Shown here one piece after another: positions 1-10,863 of a stretch of DNA of 64,000 nt (its first letter is position 1; every line of letters begins with the position of its first letter). Where the stretch lies: assembly GCA_016110215.1 (NCBI GenBank), contig JADWQD010000001.1, positions 806,001 through 870,000 on the forward strand. The letters are read 5' to 3'. This DNA comes from Capronia americana. Taxonomy: Eukaryota; Ascomycota; Eurotiomycetes; Chaetothyriales; Herpotrichiellaceae. The translations under genes were made by a program, and so were the position numbers. Under the pieces are notes generated by a model, which ran no database searches, was not told the DNA's origin, and saw only the letters and a program-made list of their open reading frames with translations.

Positions 1-431
1 CGTGCTCGGTGAGTCACGGCGCAATTTCACTTTGTCCGGGAGCTAACCGCGTACCAGTCTATTTTGTGTATCCAGAGACGGCCAACGTGCGGCTCGAAGA
101 CATGAACGCGCTCTTTGGGGACGCCACAACCGCAATGCCGACACCGTCGACCCAGGCGGAACGAGGCTCACTCATGGGCGTGGGGTCACCGTCATCTATT
201 GATATCAGACAGGGTGCCCCTCAGCCGGGTGTCTTCTCCGCGGACGCTGCCATCCCCGGTCTCGACATCGACCCTCCCGACGTGCAACTGGACGCGAACG
301 GCAACCCAAGAGGACGGAGTCGGAGCACTCAAGAAGGCATCGGAGGCTGGATTGGCCGCATGGTTTCGCGGTCACGGCAGGAAAGCGGGTCTCGTGGACA
401 ATACGGCAAAATCGGACAAGACGAGGATTGA
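1..431 (+). CDS. MFS sugar transporter, C-terminal fragment (5' end outside window)
   Basis: This is the 3' end of a sugar-porter-type major facilitator gene. Bases 1-8 end one exon. A 49-base intron (9-57) has a GTGAGT donor, a GCTAAC branch site at 42-47 and a CAG acceptor. The last exon runs from 58 to the stop at 431. Across the junction the protein reads VLVYFVYPET, followed by LEDMNALFGD. This matches the PETxxxxLEDM signature that follows the last membrane helix of fungal hexose and glycoside transporters. The remaining ~115 residues are a hydrophilic cytoplasmic tail rich in Ser, Arg and Gly, ending in an acidic run. The substrate cannot be told from the tail. Family confidence is good; only the end of the protein is present. 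Confidence 0.75.
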   Translation, partial: CSVSHGAISLCPGANRVPVYFVYPETANVRLEDMNALFGDATTAMPTPSTQAERGSLMGVGSPSSIDIRQGAPQPGVFSADAAIPGLDIDPPDVQLDANGNPRGRSRSTQEGIGGWIGRMVSRSRQESGSRGQYGKIGQDED

Positions 432-448
432 AACCGGATGACCAGCTC

Positions 449-509
449 ACAATCTTCAGCTATAAACCTACAATCTTCTGCTATTTAGACTACAATCTTC
501 AGCTTATCA
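449..509. repeat. Three-copy ~22-base tandem repeat downstream of the transporter
   Basis: Three near-identical copies beginning ACAATCTTC(A/T)GCT start at 449, 470 and 492. The array lies just after the transporter stop codon, probably in its 3' UTR. No coding role is visible. Confidence 0.7.
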
Positions 510-1051
510 TTGCTGGATGTTGTTGCATTGGTTACGGTGTGCATGGCGCAAAAAACAACCAACTACAGTAGCAATACTAGACCAGAAGGGAATGAAAAAC
601 ATCGCCTATACACCCAACATGCAACACGGGTACGTAGTCCGTACGCAGTCATCTATTTCCTCGAGTACGTTGAGGCCAACCGCCATGACATGACAACGAG
701 GAACCATTGGCGGGACGAGCGAAATAACGCTCATAACCTCAGCTCCTGCAGGCCAACCTCGTACCCTCGTACACTACACAGAGACAGCGAGGATAGAGTC
801 TGAATGGTGCGGTAAAGGTAGGCGGGTACTGTACAAAGGTTCTTGCGCGGTACGCCTTCTCACAAAATGATGGACCTCGCCTGGCCGCAAACGTTTCAGA
901 CAAGAGGTAGTTATGGAAAATTGCAGGCATTTTATGTACGTAGTCAAGTCTGCTCATCTTGGGGTCGCTAAAGTGGTATCTCTCATTCATCAAAACGCAC
1001 GCACATTGCCAATATCATGTCGGTGCACTCGCTGCATACGTGCATCCACGC
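510..1051. other. Intergenic, no gene seen
   Basis: Only short overlapping open frames without recognisable protein character are present. The stretch separates two converging genes, the transporter fragment and the large hypothetical on the minus strand, so it should hold two 3' UTRs. Confidence 0.5.
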
Positions 1052-3529
1052 TCATAAATCAATGCTGGTCTTCCAGTCGACCTTCTCCTTCTCCGCCCAC
1101 TCCTCGAGAAATACCAGGCCGAATCTGACAGCCTCGAATGCTGTGGTACTAGCGTCCAATGGCAGGTAAAAGTCCTTCGGAATTCTGGAAGGCGTGGGCT
1201 TCTCTTGGAGTCTTGTACTCGAATCCTTCGACCGCTTCGACCATGTGATCGGATACTCGCGTTCCAGCAGGTCGAGCGATAGAAGGCGCGAACCGTCCAG
1301 CCAGGCGGTCTGTAACTCTCGGGCGTTTGTGATAAGCTGGTCTTTGAATTCCACGTATCCCTTCTTGTATTTTTCTCCGTCCTCGTTCGTCTTCGTGATG
1401 CCGTCGCTCCCGGGTGTTGGTGCGGAATTGCAGTAGTCCTCAGGTAGCGGATCTCGCGCCAGTTTCTCCATGTCGTACTTGTGAACGAGTTGCCGACAGA
1501 CTGCTCCCAGCTGGACAACCAGAGCATGAAGATGTGGAAACTTCCTCGATGCACGCCACACGAAAATATGATACGCTAGAATGTTCCTCCAGCCTGGATC
1601 GGCATTAGGACGCGCATGTGACATCGAGCCGATGTTGATCATAAAGCAGAGTAAGGCATCAATCAGCAGCAGTATCGCTTTAGGAGTTTCAAGCTGAGGC
1701 TGTAGAGCAGTCCCCTCATTCTTGACTTTGCGGCCCAGTGCGAAATACTTGTCATTCAAACTGACCCACTGTTGTCGGTCTTCTTGTCGGGAGGAGGTAG
1801 CACTGCCTGGGGGTTGAGGGGAAGGCTTGGGTGCTGCTTGTGGTGTTGAGACCCTCGGCTTATCTCCAGTAGGGGTGGGAGCATCAGCACCATCAGTCGA
1901 CTCGACTCGCCGCATGGCGGTGGATTTGAACTCCTTCTTGGGCGTAGAGAAAGTTGACCGGGATGGGTTTGATAACGGTGTCTTGCCAGCAGGTGGTATT
2001 GGTGTGGTCGGACGTTTCTCGGGTGCGACTGCCTTGACCTTCTTCAGTGACGGACCAGGGCCAGGGCTGTCTCCTGCCTTTCTCTTCTTCTCTTTGTCCG
2101 GCTTGACATCGTCAACAGCCTTGCCCTTGGGTTTAACGTCTCTAGAGAGTTGCGATTCCGATGATTCCTTTGGCACTTCCCTCCTCGGCTGAACTCCTGG
2201 AGTATTGCGCAGGTCCGTTGCTTCATGCCGTATCAAATCCTTCTTCGGTCGGGCCGCAAATTTCAGCAGCGCTTCCACTCTCTTGCGATTCTTCTTTCCA
2301 TATTTGAGGATGATAGTATGCCTCTGTCGGGGACCCGGGCTACGGGTAGCACCATTGTGAAGTGGCGTCGCACCTTTGACGCCGTTTTTGCCCAGAAGCT
2401 TTGCGCCCAGAGCGACCTTAGCAGCACTTGGAGTACCGGGGGCACTGCTCTTGGCTGAATGCTGACTATCGGAACGAACTCTGCCATCACTCGGTGTCAG
2501 TCCGTTCCTATCCCCAGCCGGGCCGTTGTCGAGATCGGCGCCAGCCAGGATCGAACGTACAGGATCCGAGCGCTTGTGCGGCGTAGCGGCAGGGCTACCA
2601 ATTGATATGGTGCTGGAAGGGGTAGAGAGTTCTTTAACAAGCGAGGGAGGCAGGAGCGGAGACAAAAGTTGCGGTAGTCGTGTCTCTCTCTCCTTCCCTT
2701 TCTCTGGCGACGGCAGGGTGGGCGATAGCAGCCTCGGCATCTTCATAACGGACGACTCGGACTCCGCCTTAGGCTCTTTTGTGACGGTGTTGGACTCTTC
2801 ATAGGGTGGAGAGAGCTTTCTTCGCTTGGCTGGGTTTGGTGAGTCGGTCTCGTGAGCCTTTTCCTCGACCTTGGGTGAACTTGTAGCATCCATTTGCGAG
2901 ACCTTTGGCGGAGTTGGTTTGACTCCGCTTGTCTTCGCCGGGACGGGTTGTTCCTCTTTCTTCTTCTCTGGTAGCGGCGCCGGAGCGTCCCTCTTCTCCT
3001 CCTTCGGTTCTGCCGGCTGCGGTACTGGCTTTTCGGCGGGCTTTTGAAGCTGGGATCTTGGTGTAGAATCTGGGGAGGTCTTGGCCTTCGTCTTGTAATC
3101 CTGCAGGCTGATCTTCTTGCGTGCGCCAAATTCGGCCGGAGTATGGCGGCCGCTTGCTGGAAGTGCCTTCGGGGAAAGTTCTTCCTCTTCGATTGGGTTA
3201 CCGCGGTCGTCTGCCCAGCCGCCCTCGACCTTCAGTAAAGACTCGTGTTCTCCCTGGTGCGGAAGAAAGCTAAGATACTGTAACTGTTCCTCTGAGCGAT
3301 CGAAGGGCGTGCCTTCATACCAGGTGTTGACAAAGCGGGAGCTATGGCGGTAGGGAACGTCCGATGGAACCGAGAGAAGGTACGGATATGGTGGAAGGAT
3401 GGTATCGCTGAGGTGGTGCAATTGATCATCCAATTGGGCAATTATCTTGTTCTGTGGACGAGACTGCCTGCTCTTGGGCAACGTCGCGATGTCTATGACT
3501 GTCGCGGTTGTGGTCATGCCTCGGGACAT
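1052..3529 (-). CDS. Large nuclear-looking hypothetical protein (825 aa), possible AF4/Ebp1-like C-terminal domain
   Basis: A single uninterrupted frame of 825 codons with the first ATG at 3529; a second Met at residue 5 is an alternative start. Three parts can be seen. Residues 1-115 are ordered-looking, with a Tyr/Pro-rich block near 47-60. A conserved-looking basic motif, ARKKISLQDYKTKAK, lies at about 136-150. Residues 150-620 are low-complexity Pro/Ser/Lys with several Lys/Arg clusters, and the last ~220 residues are predicted mainly helical. The layout, a short motif plus a long disordered linker plus a helical C-terminal domain, resembles AF4/FMR2-type scaffolds and fission-yeast Ebp1 of the ELL elongation complex. 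I cannot prove this by eye. It could equally be another chromatin or RNA-processing scaffold. Confidence 0.75.
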   Translation of the reverse strand: MSRGMTTTATVIDIATLPKSRQSRPQNKIIAQLDDQLHHLSDTILPPYPYLLSVPSDVPYRHSSRFVNTWYEGTPFDRSEEQLQYLSFLPHQGEHESLLKVEGGWADDRGNPIEEEELSPKALPASGRHTPAEFGARKKISLQDYKTKAKTSPDSTPRSQLQKPAEKPVPQPAEPKEEKRDAPAPLPEKKKEEQPVPAKTSGVKPTPPKVSQMDATSSPKVEEKAHETDSPNPAKRRKLSPPYEESNTVTKEPKAESESSVMKMPRLLSPTLPSPEKGKERETRLPQLLSPLLPPSLVKELSTPSSTISIGSPAATPHKRSDPVRSILAGADLDNGPAGDRNGLTPSDGRVRSDSQHSAKSSAPGTPSAAKVALGAKLLGKNGVKGATPLHNGATRSPGPRQRHTIILKYGKKNRKRVEALLKFAARPKKDLIRHEATDLRNTPGVQPRREVPKESSESQLSRDVKPKGKAVDDVKPDKEKKRKAGDSPGPGPSLKKVKAVAPEKRPTTPIPPAGKTPLSNPSRSTFSTPKKEFKSTAMRRVESTDGADAPTPTGDKPRVSTPQAAPKPSPQPPGSATSSRQEDRQQWVSLNDKYFALGRKVKNEGTALQPQLETPKAILLLIDALLCFMINIGSMSHARPNADPGWRNILAYHIFVWRASRKFPHLHALVVQLGAVCRQLVHKYDMEKLARDPLPEDYCNSAPTPGSDGITKTNEDGEKYKKGYVEFKDQLITNARELQTAWLDGSRLLSLDLLEREYPITWSKRSKDSSTRLQEKPTPSRIPKDFYLPLDASTTAFEAVRFGLVFLEEWAEKEKVDWKTSIDL

Positions 3530-4958
3530 TTTGTCGCACAGGCAGTAAGAGCGTTTATCTTTCCATCACAGTGTCTGTAGCGAGACTTTCAAGGTGACAA
3601 GCTCAGGAGACAAAACTGCGCATATCGACCTTCATCAGGGTGAACCATCACCGTCACCTTCACCTTGCTGCGCAGGAAAAGTGACAGGGATGAGGAGAGT
3701 TGGACTATTGGGTCGCGGGATCTTCTGGCGCGATAGGCTTCGATGTCGGACGGATCTGACGACGGTGGATCGGGTCGCGGGTAGGAACGGCCGAGATTGG
3801 CGCGGTGGTACTACAATGGTACATAGAAGAGCTCAAACGATGTCGCAACGATGAGAGTGCGAATGAGCCGTGTGAAGAATTGGCCGACACGTAGCCAGTG
3901 GTAGAGGAAGGAAGGCTGAATTGAAGGAGGCTTGATCCGCAGTTGGCCAATCGAGCGATGCAGGGAAGTGAATAATCACAGAATCGGGAGTGAAGCGAGG
4001 GGCAGCAGCAACAATTGGAATCTAGGCTGGTTGAGTCAGTGAGCGGCAATTAACTAATGCTCCGTTCAGCTGGCATTGAATGTTGCAATTGAAGAGAAAG
4101 GCGCGGCAGGGCGGCGGTCATTTGGGTGTTACCGCCAGACAAAGGGACAAATGAAGGTGAGGCGCTCATGCTTCTGCGGTCTCTGTCACCACACTTCGGA
4201 GCATGACCTAGTGGTGACTAGCACGCCTCGCCTCGCATCGCCTCTTACGCCATGATCCCACGTTTGTCCTTTCCGTATCGATATCCGCAACACTTCCACG
4301 TTGATAAATGCTCCCAGCGCCTCAAAATGTTTACGCGTTGGCCAGAAGAGCTGCACTCCTATCGCTAACCTGAGGTTATGTTACTGTTGAGCTCCTACCG
4401 CTTTCTTCATTTGTGTCATGTAGTGGTCGTTGGCTTCATCGTATGAGATGAAGAAAAGATGACTTACCATGTTGCGCATGGAGGGCGCGCGATATTCACT
4501 CTTGTTGGTTTAGTGTCGCTGGTTGCTTGTTCGCGTGTTGGCTAGGAGGACGGGCCTCCCACCCTATAGAGACAACAGCATTGCTATTGGGCAGCACTAC
4601 GACTCTACAGCATCTAGAGCAAGGCAAGTACCGAGTATAAATGTAGAAATCAGAAATAACGGGGAACTGGAGTAGCGACCTCACAGAATCGATCATCCGG
4701 ACTTTAACCGAGGTTTAGTACTCCCTTACTTTGTGCTCTGTACATTCTCAGGAAGGCACGAAGGATAGAAGAATGTAATTCTACGAGGTGAAGAATAAAG
4801 CTGTGAAGGCTTTAGCTTAGCACAGAATCGGAAGATGCACGCGAATTGGCATCTAGACCGAGAGGATTGGAGGAGTGACCTCTTTGAATGAGCAGAGGAA
4901 CTGGAACCGTCTATACACCCAAATTTCATGTCGCTTATGCACAATGCTTGGACGCCCT
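3530..4958. other. Intergenic 1.4 kb, no gene seen
   Basis: This holds the promoter of the minus-strand 825-residue gene (next to 3530) and the 3' flank of the mitochondrial-carrier-like gene. Only short frames with no family character occur. No tRNA or repeat array was recognised. Confidence 0.45.
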
Positions 4959-6251
4959 TCAGGTCAATAAAATATCATAGCGCCCCTCTCTTCCAGAAAT
5001 CCTCACTTCATCACCTAGTCCCTCCAGGCCATACTTTCTCCTAACCAATTCGAAGATGACGAGGCCGGCACTGGTGCTGGGTACCTGTCTTATCGTAAAC
5101 AACCAGAAGCCTCGAAACAGCCAGTTCCTCATGCCGTGTTGGGCGACTGCCTGAGCCCGAGCTTGCCTCCAAGTCTCCTGGTAAGCATGATAGTATGCGC
5201 GGAGCATCCGTCCACGTCTCGCAAGCGGGGTGTCCTGCGAGTTCTGCAAAGTGATGGCCTTCTTGTCTAGGTCTTCTAATCGTTCGAAGTGCAACGTTTG
5301 GAACGTCGAGAGAGGGTAGAGCACAACCTGCTGGGTGATGGATGCCGCAATGCCCGCGAGCATGAGGAAGCCTGGTTCAATGGCATAATGAGGCTTTATG
5401 ACCCGCCTGTCGCTCTCATCGTCGGTCGGCGGCGCGTTTAGGCCAGTCACCAAGTTCCTTCTTCCGCCTTCATTACCAGTCTGTGAGAAGTACTCGACCT
5501 CGCCAGTGCCTCTGTACCACCATTTGACGAAACCATAATACCCTTGTGCCTTGACCCACTCAAAGGTACAAAAGAACACACCGCTTCCGCAACTGTCCTT
5601 TAGAAAGCTCAATCCGTACCCTGCAAAAATGCCCCTAAGGCCAATCTCTCTCAGTTTACCACGGCCGTATTCCCACATCGTCTTGTTCTCATACTTCTTC
5701 CCTCTCTGTTCGAACCTCACTTGTAGTGCATCGAGTGGGGCTGCAACGACACTCTGGATAGTCCCTGCAGCAAAGCCTGCTAAGAATGTCCTTTGTGGCG
5801 GCGGAGGCGGATATACAGCCTTTTTGGCGTGTGCCGAGGGCTCGTGCAACTTCGCCAGGATCTGCAGGTAACTCGTATATAGCGCAGCTCCGACAGCCAC
5901 GTTCGCGATTAGCGGCGGCGCCAGTTGCTCTGGAACAAAACGCCAGCCATACACTCTGATGGCGTTGGCCAGCAGACCCGGTGTTGTGCTCCTCCATGAC
6001 CATCGACCTGCTTGTGCAGCTGGGCTAATGGACTTCGCAAACGCAAGGTAATCGACTCGAGTGCGGAAGAACGCTTTCACTGGCGCGCGAAAGTAAAAGG
6101 CGACCGCTTGAGCCGTAAAGGCCCGTACGCCGGCGGCAGATGCACCAGTTGCCGCATTGCTCTTTGTATCTTTATAGATGGGAGGGGAATCAGGAGGGAT
6201 CACGGGGAGGATGCCCTCAAAGTCGGTTGGGTCGTCATCGAGGGAAGACAT
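4959..6251 (-). CDS. Mitochondrial carrier-like membrane protein
   Basis: An intronless 430-residue frame. It carries one clear mitochondrial-carrier signature, PLDALQVR at about residues 172-179 with FEQRGKKYENKTMW following, then a helix pair containing GIFAGYGLSFLKDSCG. A second, degenerate signature, YPLSTFQTLHFERL, lies near residue 320. The family normally has three ~100-residue repeats in about 300 residues. This protein is longer, with a hydrophilic N-terminus (1-40) and an acidic insert near 245-290. Carriers sit in the inner mitochondrial membrane (some in peroxisomes) and exchange metabolites. The weak second and missing third signature make the substrate unpredictable, and it may be an atypical carrier. 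Its start faces SPT16 across a 559-base shared upstream region. Confidence 0.75.
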   Translation of the reverse strand: MSSLDDDPTDFEGILPVIPPDSPPIYKDTKSNAATGASAAGVRAFTAQAVAFYFRAPVKAFFRTRVDYLAFAKSISPAAQAGRWSWRSTTPGLLANAIRVYGWRFVPEQLAPPLIANVAVGAALYTSYLQILAKLHEPSAHAKKAVYPPPPPQRTFLAGFAAGTIQSVVAAPLDALQVRFEQRGKKYENKTMWEYGRGKLREIGLRGIFAGYGLSFLKDSCGSGVFFCTFEWVKAQGYYGFVKWWYRGTGEVEYFSQTGNEGGRRNLVTGLNAPPTDDESDRRVIKPHYAIEPGFLMLAGIAASITQQVVLYPLSTFQTLHFERLEDLDKKAITLQNSQDTPLARRGRMLRAYYHAYQETWRQARAQAVAQHGMRNWLFRGFWLFTIRQVPSTSAGLVIFELVRRKYGLEGLGDEVRISGREGRYDILLT

Positions 6252-6810
6252 GGCTTTCTATGCTTTCTTCTGATAGCGCAGCCATTATCGAACTTGCATC
6301 GGCGCTTGCAGAGGGGATCAGGGTGGGGATGGACGGAACTACGCTGGAATGAAAGCTGAAGAGAATATCATGGAGCAAATGCTGGAGGTCGGTAAAGTAG
6401 AAGCATGAATTTCTGACAGAAATGCCTGTGGTTGTGGTTCGGGTTGTTCGTGCTGGTTTTCCAAGAACAATTTTCGATTCTGGGGTAATTACTCCGTACG
6501 CGCTTGTAAGAAAGACGCGTTGGGCGGGGCGTGCCTCGATCGGGAAACTGTCGCGGTCTCGATAACTTTTGGCACCCCTTCACCATCAAGTAAGTTCACG
6601 TCTTCACATCAGCCGATGGACGAATTACGTCCTGTCATTCAAACCTGTCTTATATCTCTTGTGCTCTTCCTCTCTGTTTCACTCCCATAGGCATTCTCCA
6701 TCTTTGATTCATCTCTGCCTCTTCAACAACCTAACGCGATTGCATCATCGGAACGTCAAGACTGACCTCAATCGCCCTCGCCTCCTGGAGGCAGGCAGCA
6801 CACCGCAAAC
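6252..6810. promoter_or_regulatory. Divergent promoter region (carrier-like gene / SPT16)
   Basis: 559 bases separate the start codons of two divergently transcribed genes, so both promoters must lie here. The SPT16-proximal part (about 6640-6740) is rich in C and T, as is common just upstream of fungal starts. No clear TATA box was seen. Confidence 0.5.
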
Positions 6811-9800
6811 ATGACCGACGTACAAGTCGACGCGACCGCCTTCTTTGAGCGCCTGCAATCTCTCTACAATGCGTGGAAAGCAGACAAGAGATCTGGATCT
6901 GGGAATGAGGCGTTTGGCGGCGCGGACACAATTATTGTCTTGACTGGCAAGGCAGCTGATGAGACGGTGTATGTTAAGAACAACGCCATCCATGTAAGTC
7001 AACACTTTCTGGTGGAACCCTGCTGGCACGAGCAGCGGGGTCAACGAGGAGCTAGAGCCTGCAATGATTGAATGAAGGCTGACGCGGTGTCGCGCACCTG
7101 CAGTTCTGGCTCCTTGGATATGAATTCCCTGCCACTTTACTGGTATTCACCACCGCTGTTCTCTACGTCGTCACCACCGAGAAGAAGGGTAAGTTTTGCT
7201 CCATCTATGACCAACCTGAATGGCGCAACGGCTAACATTTCCGCGCAGCCAAGCACCTGGCAAACCTCAAAGATGGCAAGATCCCGGTCGAAATCCTCAC
7301 CGTGCATGTGAAGCAACCCGAAACTCGAACACAAGCCTTCCAAAAATGCATCGACGTCATCCAAGCCGCTGGCAAGAAAGTCGGCATCATCCCAAAGGCT
7401 GAAGCGCATGGTCCTTTTGTCGACGAATGGGTCAAGATGTACGGCGAGATCTCCAAGAACATCGAAGAGGTAGACGTCTCGGGTGCCTTTTCCACCGCCT
7501 TCGCCGTCAAGGACGAGAATGAGCTGAGAGCTATGCGGACTGCGGCCCGGGCTGCGAGCGGCATGATCTCCGATTACTGGGTTGATGAAATGTCGACAGT
7601 CTTGGACCAAGAGAAGAAAATCACACACCGACAACTTTCCGACAAAATGTCGAAAAAGATTGATGACACCAAGTTCTTCAGCAAGGTCTCGAAATTGCCC
7701 AGCGATTTTGACAATCAACAACTCGACTGGGCGTATGGTCCTATCGTACAGAGTGGCGGGCAATATGACCTGCGAATGAATGCTCAACCAAATGACGATA
7801 ACCTTCATTCTGGTTGCATCATGGCAGGCGTGGGCTTCAGATATAAGACCTACTGTTCTATGGTGGCACGGACGTACCTGATCGACCCGAGCAAGTCCCA
7901 GACGTCGAATTACAAGCTGCTTCTGGCCGCGCATGATGCGGCTCTGAAGGCAATCAAGGAAGGCGCCCTGCCGAAGGATGTCTACAACGCGGCCCTGGGG
8001 GTGATCAAAGCTCGCAAGCCCGACCTGGAGAAACACTTCGGCAAGGACGTGGGCGCCGCTATTGGTATCGAGGTTAGAGACTCCAAATACGTGTTGAATG
8101 GCAAGAACAGCAAACCGCTCAAGGACGGCATGACATTCAGCGTCACCACGAGTCTTGTCGATCTCACCAACGACAAGCCACAAGACAAGCGAGGCACTAA
8201 CTACAGTCTTGTCTTGTGCGATACAGTTCGAGTGACTCGGAATGCCGAGCCTGTTGTCTTCACCAAAGATGCCAACACGGACCTGGACTCGATCGAATTC
8301 TACTTCAAAGACGATGAAGAAGAAACCAAGCCGAAGCAGGAGAAGGTCAAGAAGTCAGCTGCTAGTGCCATAGTGACTTCTAACATCAAGGCCACCCGTC
8401 TTCGAGGAGCTAATCGCCAAGACAATGCCAAAGAAGAAGAAGAGCAACGACGACGAGAACATCAGAAAGAACTGGCGCAGAAGAAACAGCGCGAGGGCTT
8501 GGAGAAATATGCTGAAGCCACGGGCGACATGAACGGTGAGAACGAGAAGAAGTTCAAGAAATTCGAGTCATACAAGCGCGACGGTCAGCTTCCACCACGA
8601 TCCAAAGACTTGGTTGTGTGTGTAGATCTCAAGGCTTCGACAGTTATCCTGCCAATAATGGGAAGACCCGTGCCGATACACATTAACGCCATCAAGAACG
8701 TCAGCAAATCCGACGAAGGAGAGTACACGCATTTGCGATTCAACTTCTTGTCTCCTGGTCAAGGTGTTGGACGTAAAGACGACCAGCCATTCGAAGACCC
8801 CCAGGCACATTTTGTCAGATCTTTGACGTTTCGATCCAAGGATCAAGATCGTCTGTCGGAGGTTTCGGCCCAAATCACCGAACTGCGCAAATCTGCTGTT
8901 CGTCGCGAGCAGGAAAAGAAGGAGATGGAAGACGTTGTGGAACAAGACAAGCTGATTGAAATCCGCAATCGGCGTCCTGTCAAGCTTCCCGATGTCTATC
9001 TTCGGCCTGCTCAAGACGGCAAGCGTATTCCTGGCGAAGTTGAAATACATCAAAACGGTCTTCGGTATCAGTCACCTCTCCGCAACGAACACGTGGATGT
9101 CGTCTTCTCCAACGTCAAGCACTTGTTCTTCCAGCCTTGCGTGGGTGAGTTGATCGTGATCATCCACGTCCATCTCAAGAACCCCATAATGGTGGGTAAG
9201 CGCAAGACCAAAGACGTGCAATTCTACCGTGAAGCCACAGACATGGCCTTTGACGAAACAGGCAACCGAAAGCGCAAGCACCGGTACGGCGACGAAGAAG
9301 AGTTCGAACAAGAACAAGAAGAACGAAGGCGGAGAGCTGAACTCGATCGACTCTTCAAGAGTTTTGCTGAGAAGATTTCGGATCAGGCACGAGAGTACAA
9401 CGTCACAGTGGATATCCCATTCCGGGAGCTCAGTTTCAACGGTGTCCCGAATCGCAGCAATGTTCTGATGGCGCCGACGACCGATGCGCTCGTGCAATTG
9501 ACGGAGCCCCCGTTTACGGTGATCACGCTGGAAGAGATCGAGGTTGCACACTTGGAGAGAATACAGGTAAGCCATGTCCGGTATGACAAGCTGGCAGTAG
9601 CTAACGTGCTCTGAAGTTCGGTCTCAAGAACTTCGACCTTGTCTTTGTGTACAAAGACTTCCACCGCCCCCCTACGCACGTCAACACCATCCCCGTCGAA
9701 TCCCTTGATAGAGTCAAAGAATGGCTCGACAGCGTGGACATCGCATACACCGAAGGACCACTTAACCTTAATTGGTCGACCATCATGAAAACCGTCACCA

Positions 9801-10117
9801 CCGACCCTCATCAATTCTTCAAAGACGGCGGTTGGAGTTTCCTGGCCGCCGAATCCGACGACGAAGATCAAGAAGAGTCGGAGGAAGAGAGTGCCTTTGA
9901 GATGAGTGATAGTGAATTGGCGGCCAGTGAGTCTGAAAGTGATGAAGAAAGCGACTTTGATGACGACGCGAGTGCGAGCGAGGACATGGGCGAGGACGAA
10001 AGTGGGTTGAGTGATGAAGGCGAAGATTGGGATGAAATGGAGAAGAAGGCGAAGAAACAGGATAGGGCGGGTGGGTTAGAGGATGAGGATAAGGGTGCGA
10101 GGAAGCGCAAGAGGTGA
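6811..10117 (+). CDS. SPT16: FACT complex subunit SPT16
   Basis: Four exons: 6811-6993, 7104-7188, 7249-9566 and 9617-10117, with GTAAGT or GTAAGC donors and CTAAC branch sites, giving 1028 residues. Spt16 with Pob3/SSRP1 forms FACT, which loosens and rebuilds nucleosomes during transcription and replication. The order of parts is typical. The N-terminal aminopeptidase-like lobe contains WLLGYEFPATLL in exon 2. An inactive M24 peptidase-like domain follows (about 180-420), then a charged linker with KATRLRG, and the middle Spt16/PH-like domains containing LKNPIMVGKRKTKDVQFYRE. FFKDGGWSFL precedes a long Asp/Glu/Ser acidic tail from about 938. The end is basic (KRKR), a possible nuclear signal. 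Length agrees with fungal Spt16. The identification is secure. Confidence 0.96.
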
Positions 10118-10863
10118 ACACGAGCTCGGAGGGCTTGTGTGGAGGACTCTGGCTGGTGAGGCAGGGAAAGAAGAGTCTCACAGCTTTATTTGGTTTTGTT
10201 GGCGACGAACCGAGCATACATATCTGCAACGTGGAAAGCTCTACGTGGAGAGCTTGGGTGGAAAATTCTCACTCTTCGAATTCCGATGGCTGGTTGTATT
10301 GATGGTTGGTATGTAATCGAGCAATCGACATCCATGCTTGCCGACGAACACTTGCGTGCATTCTTTTCCGTTTCCAGATCTCTGGTGTCGTTGTTGCGTC
10401 CTGAGCTTTCTTGTGGCGGTCGCAACTCTCCACGCATTCGCAGCAGATGGTGACCTCGCTTCGCAGTCGGTGCTCTTGTGCCGCCCCGGCTCGATATCGG
10501 CGTAGCCAGACTCCGTACGAGGTACAAGGTCAACGTTTCAGCCTCATGTCCCGCAGGTTTCGGGCCGAGCGGGGGAATCGAGCCTCGCCTTGCATCTGCT
10601 CGGCAATTGAGCCACGGCGATTTCCCCGGCCATCCTCCCGACCCTTCACCTGAATTCATCTCACTGCTCTCGAGCTTCTACAACCGTTTCCAAAAGCTGG
10701 CCCTCCCCTCCCTCGCTTGCTCGTCCCGTCTTTTTTTGAAACAATATCCACCCTCCGTGGGTCGTGTTCGCTCCCTATTCCCCCGTCCAAGATCATCGTC
10801 GGTCTGCCGTAACTTTACTTAATTACTTACTTGTACGCACGACGGCACGACCCACGCCGAGCA
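10118..10863. other. Intergenic between SPT16 and the next gene
   Basis: 3' UTR of SPT16 and upstream region of the conserved hypothetical gene at 10864. A pyrimidine-rich stretch (about 10690-10790) precedes that start. No gene seen. Confidence 0.4.

Noticed and set aside
7137..8183. 348-codon open frame on the minus strand
   Set aside because: Lies fully antisense to SPT16 exon 3 and mirrors its codon pattern; no domain.
10540..10620. tRNA-like fragment on the minus strand (GCTC..GAGC arm and a GGCTCGATTCCC word)
   Set aside because: Only about 11 bases separate the two arms, too few for an anticodon arm, and no acceptor stem pairs.
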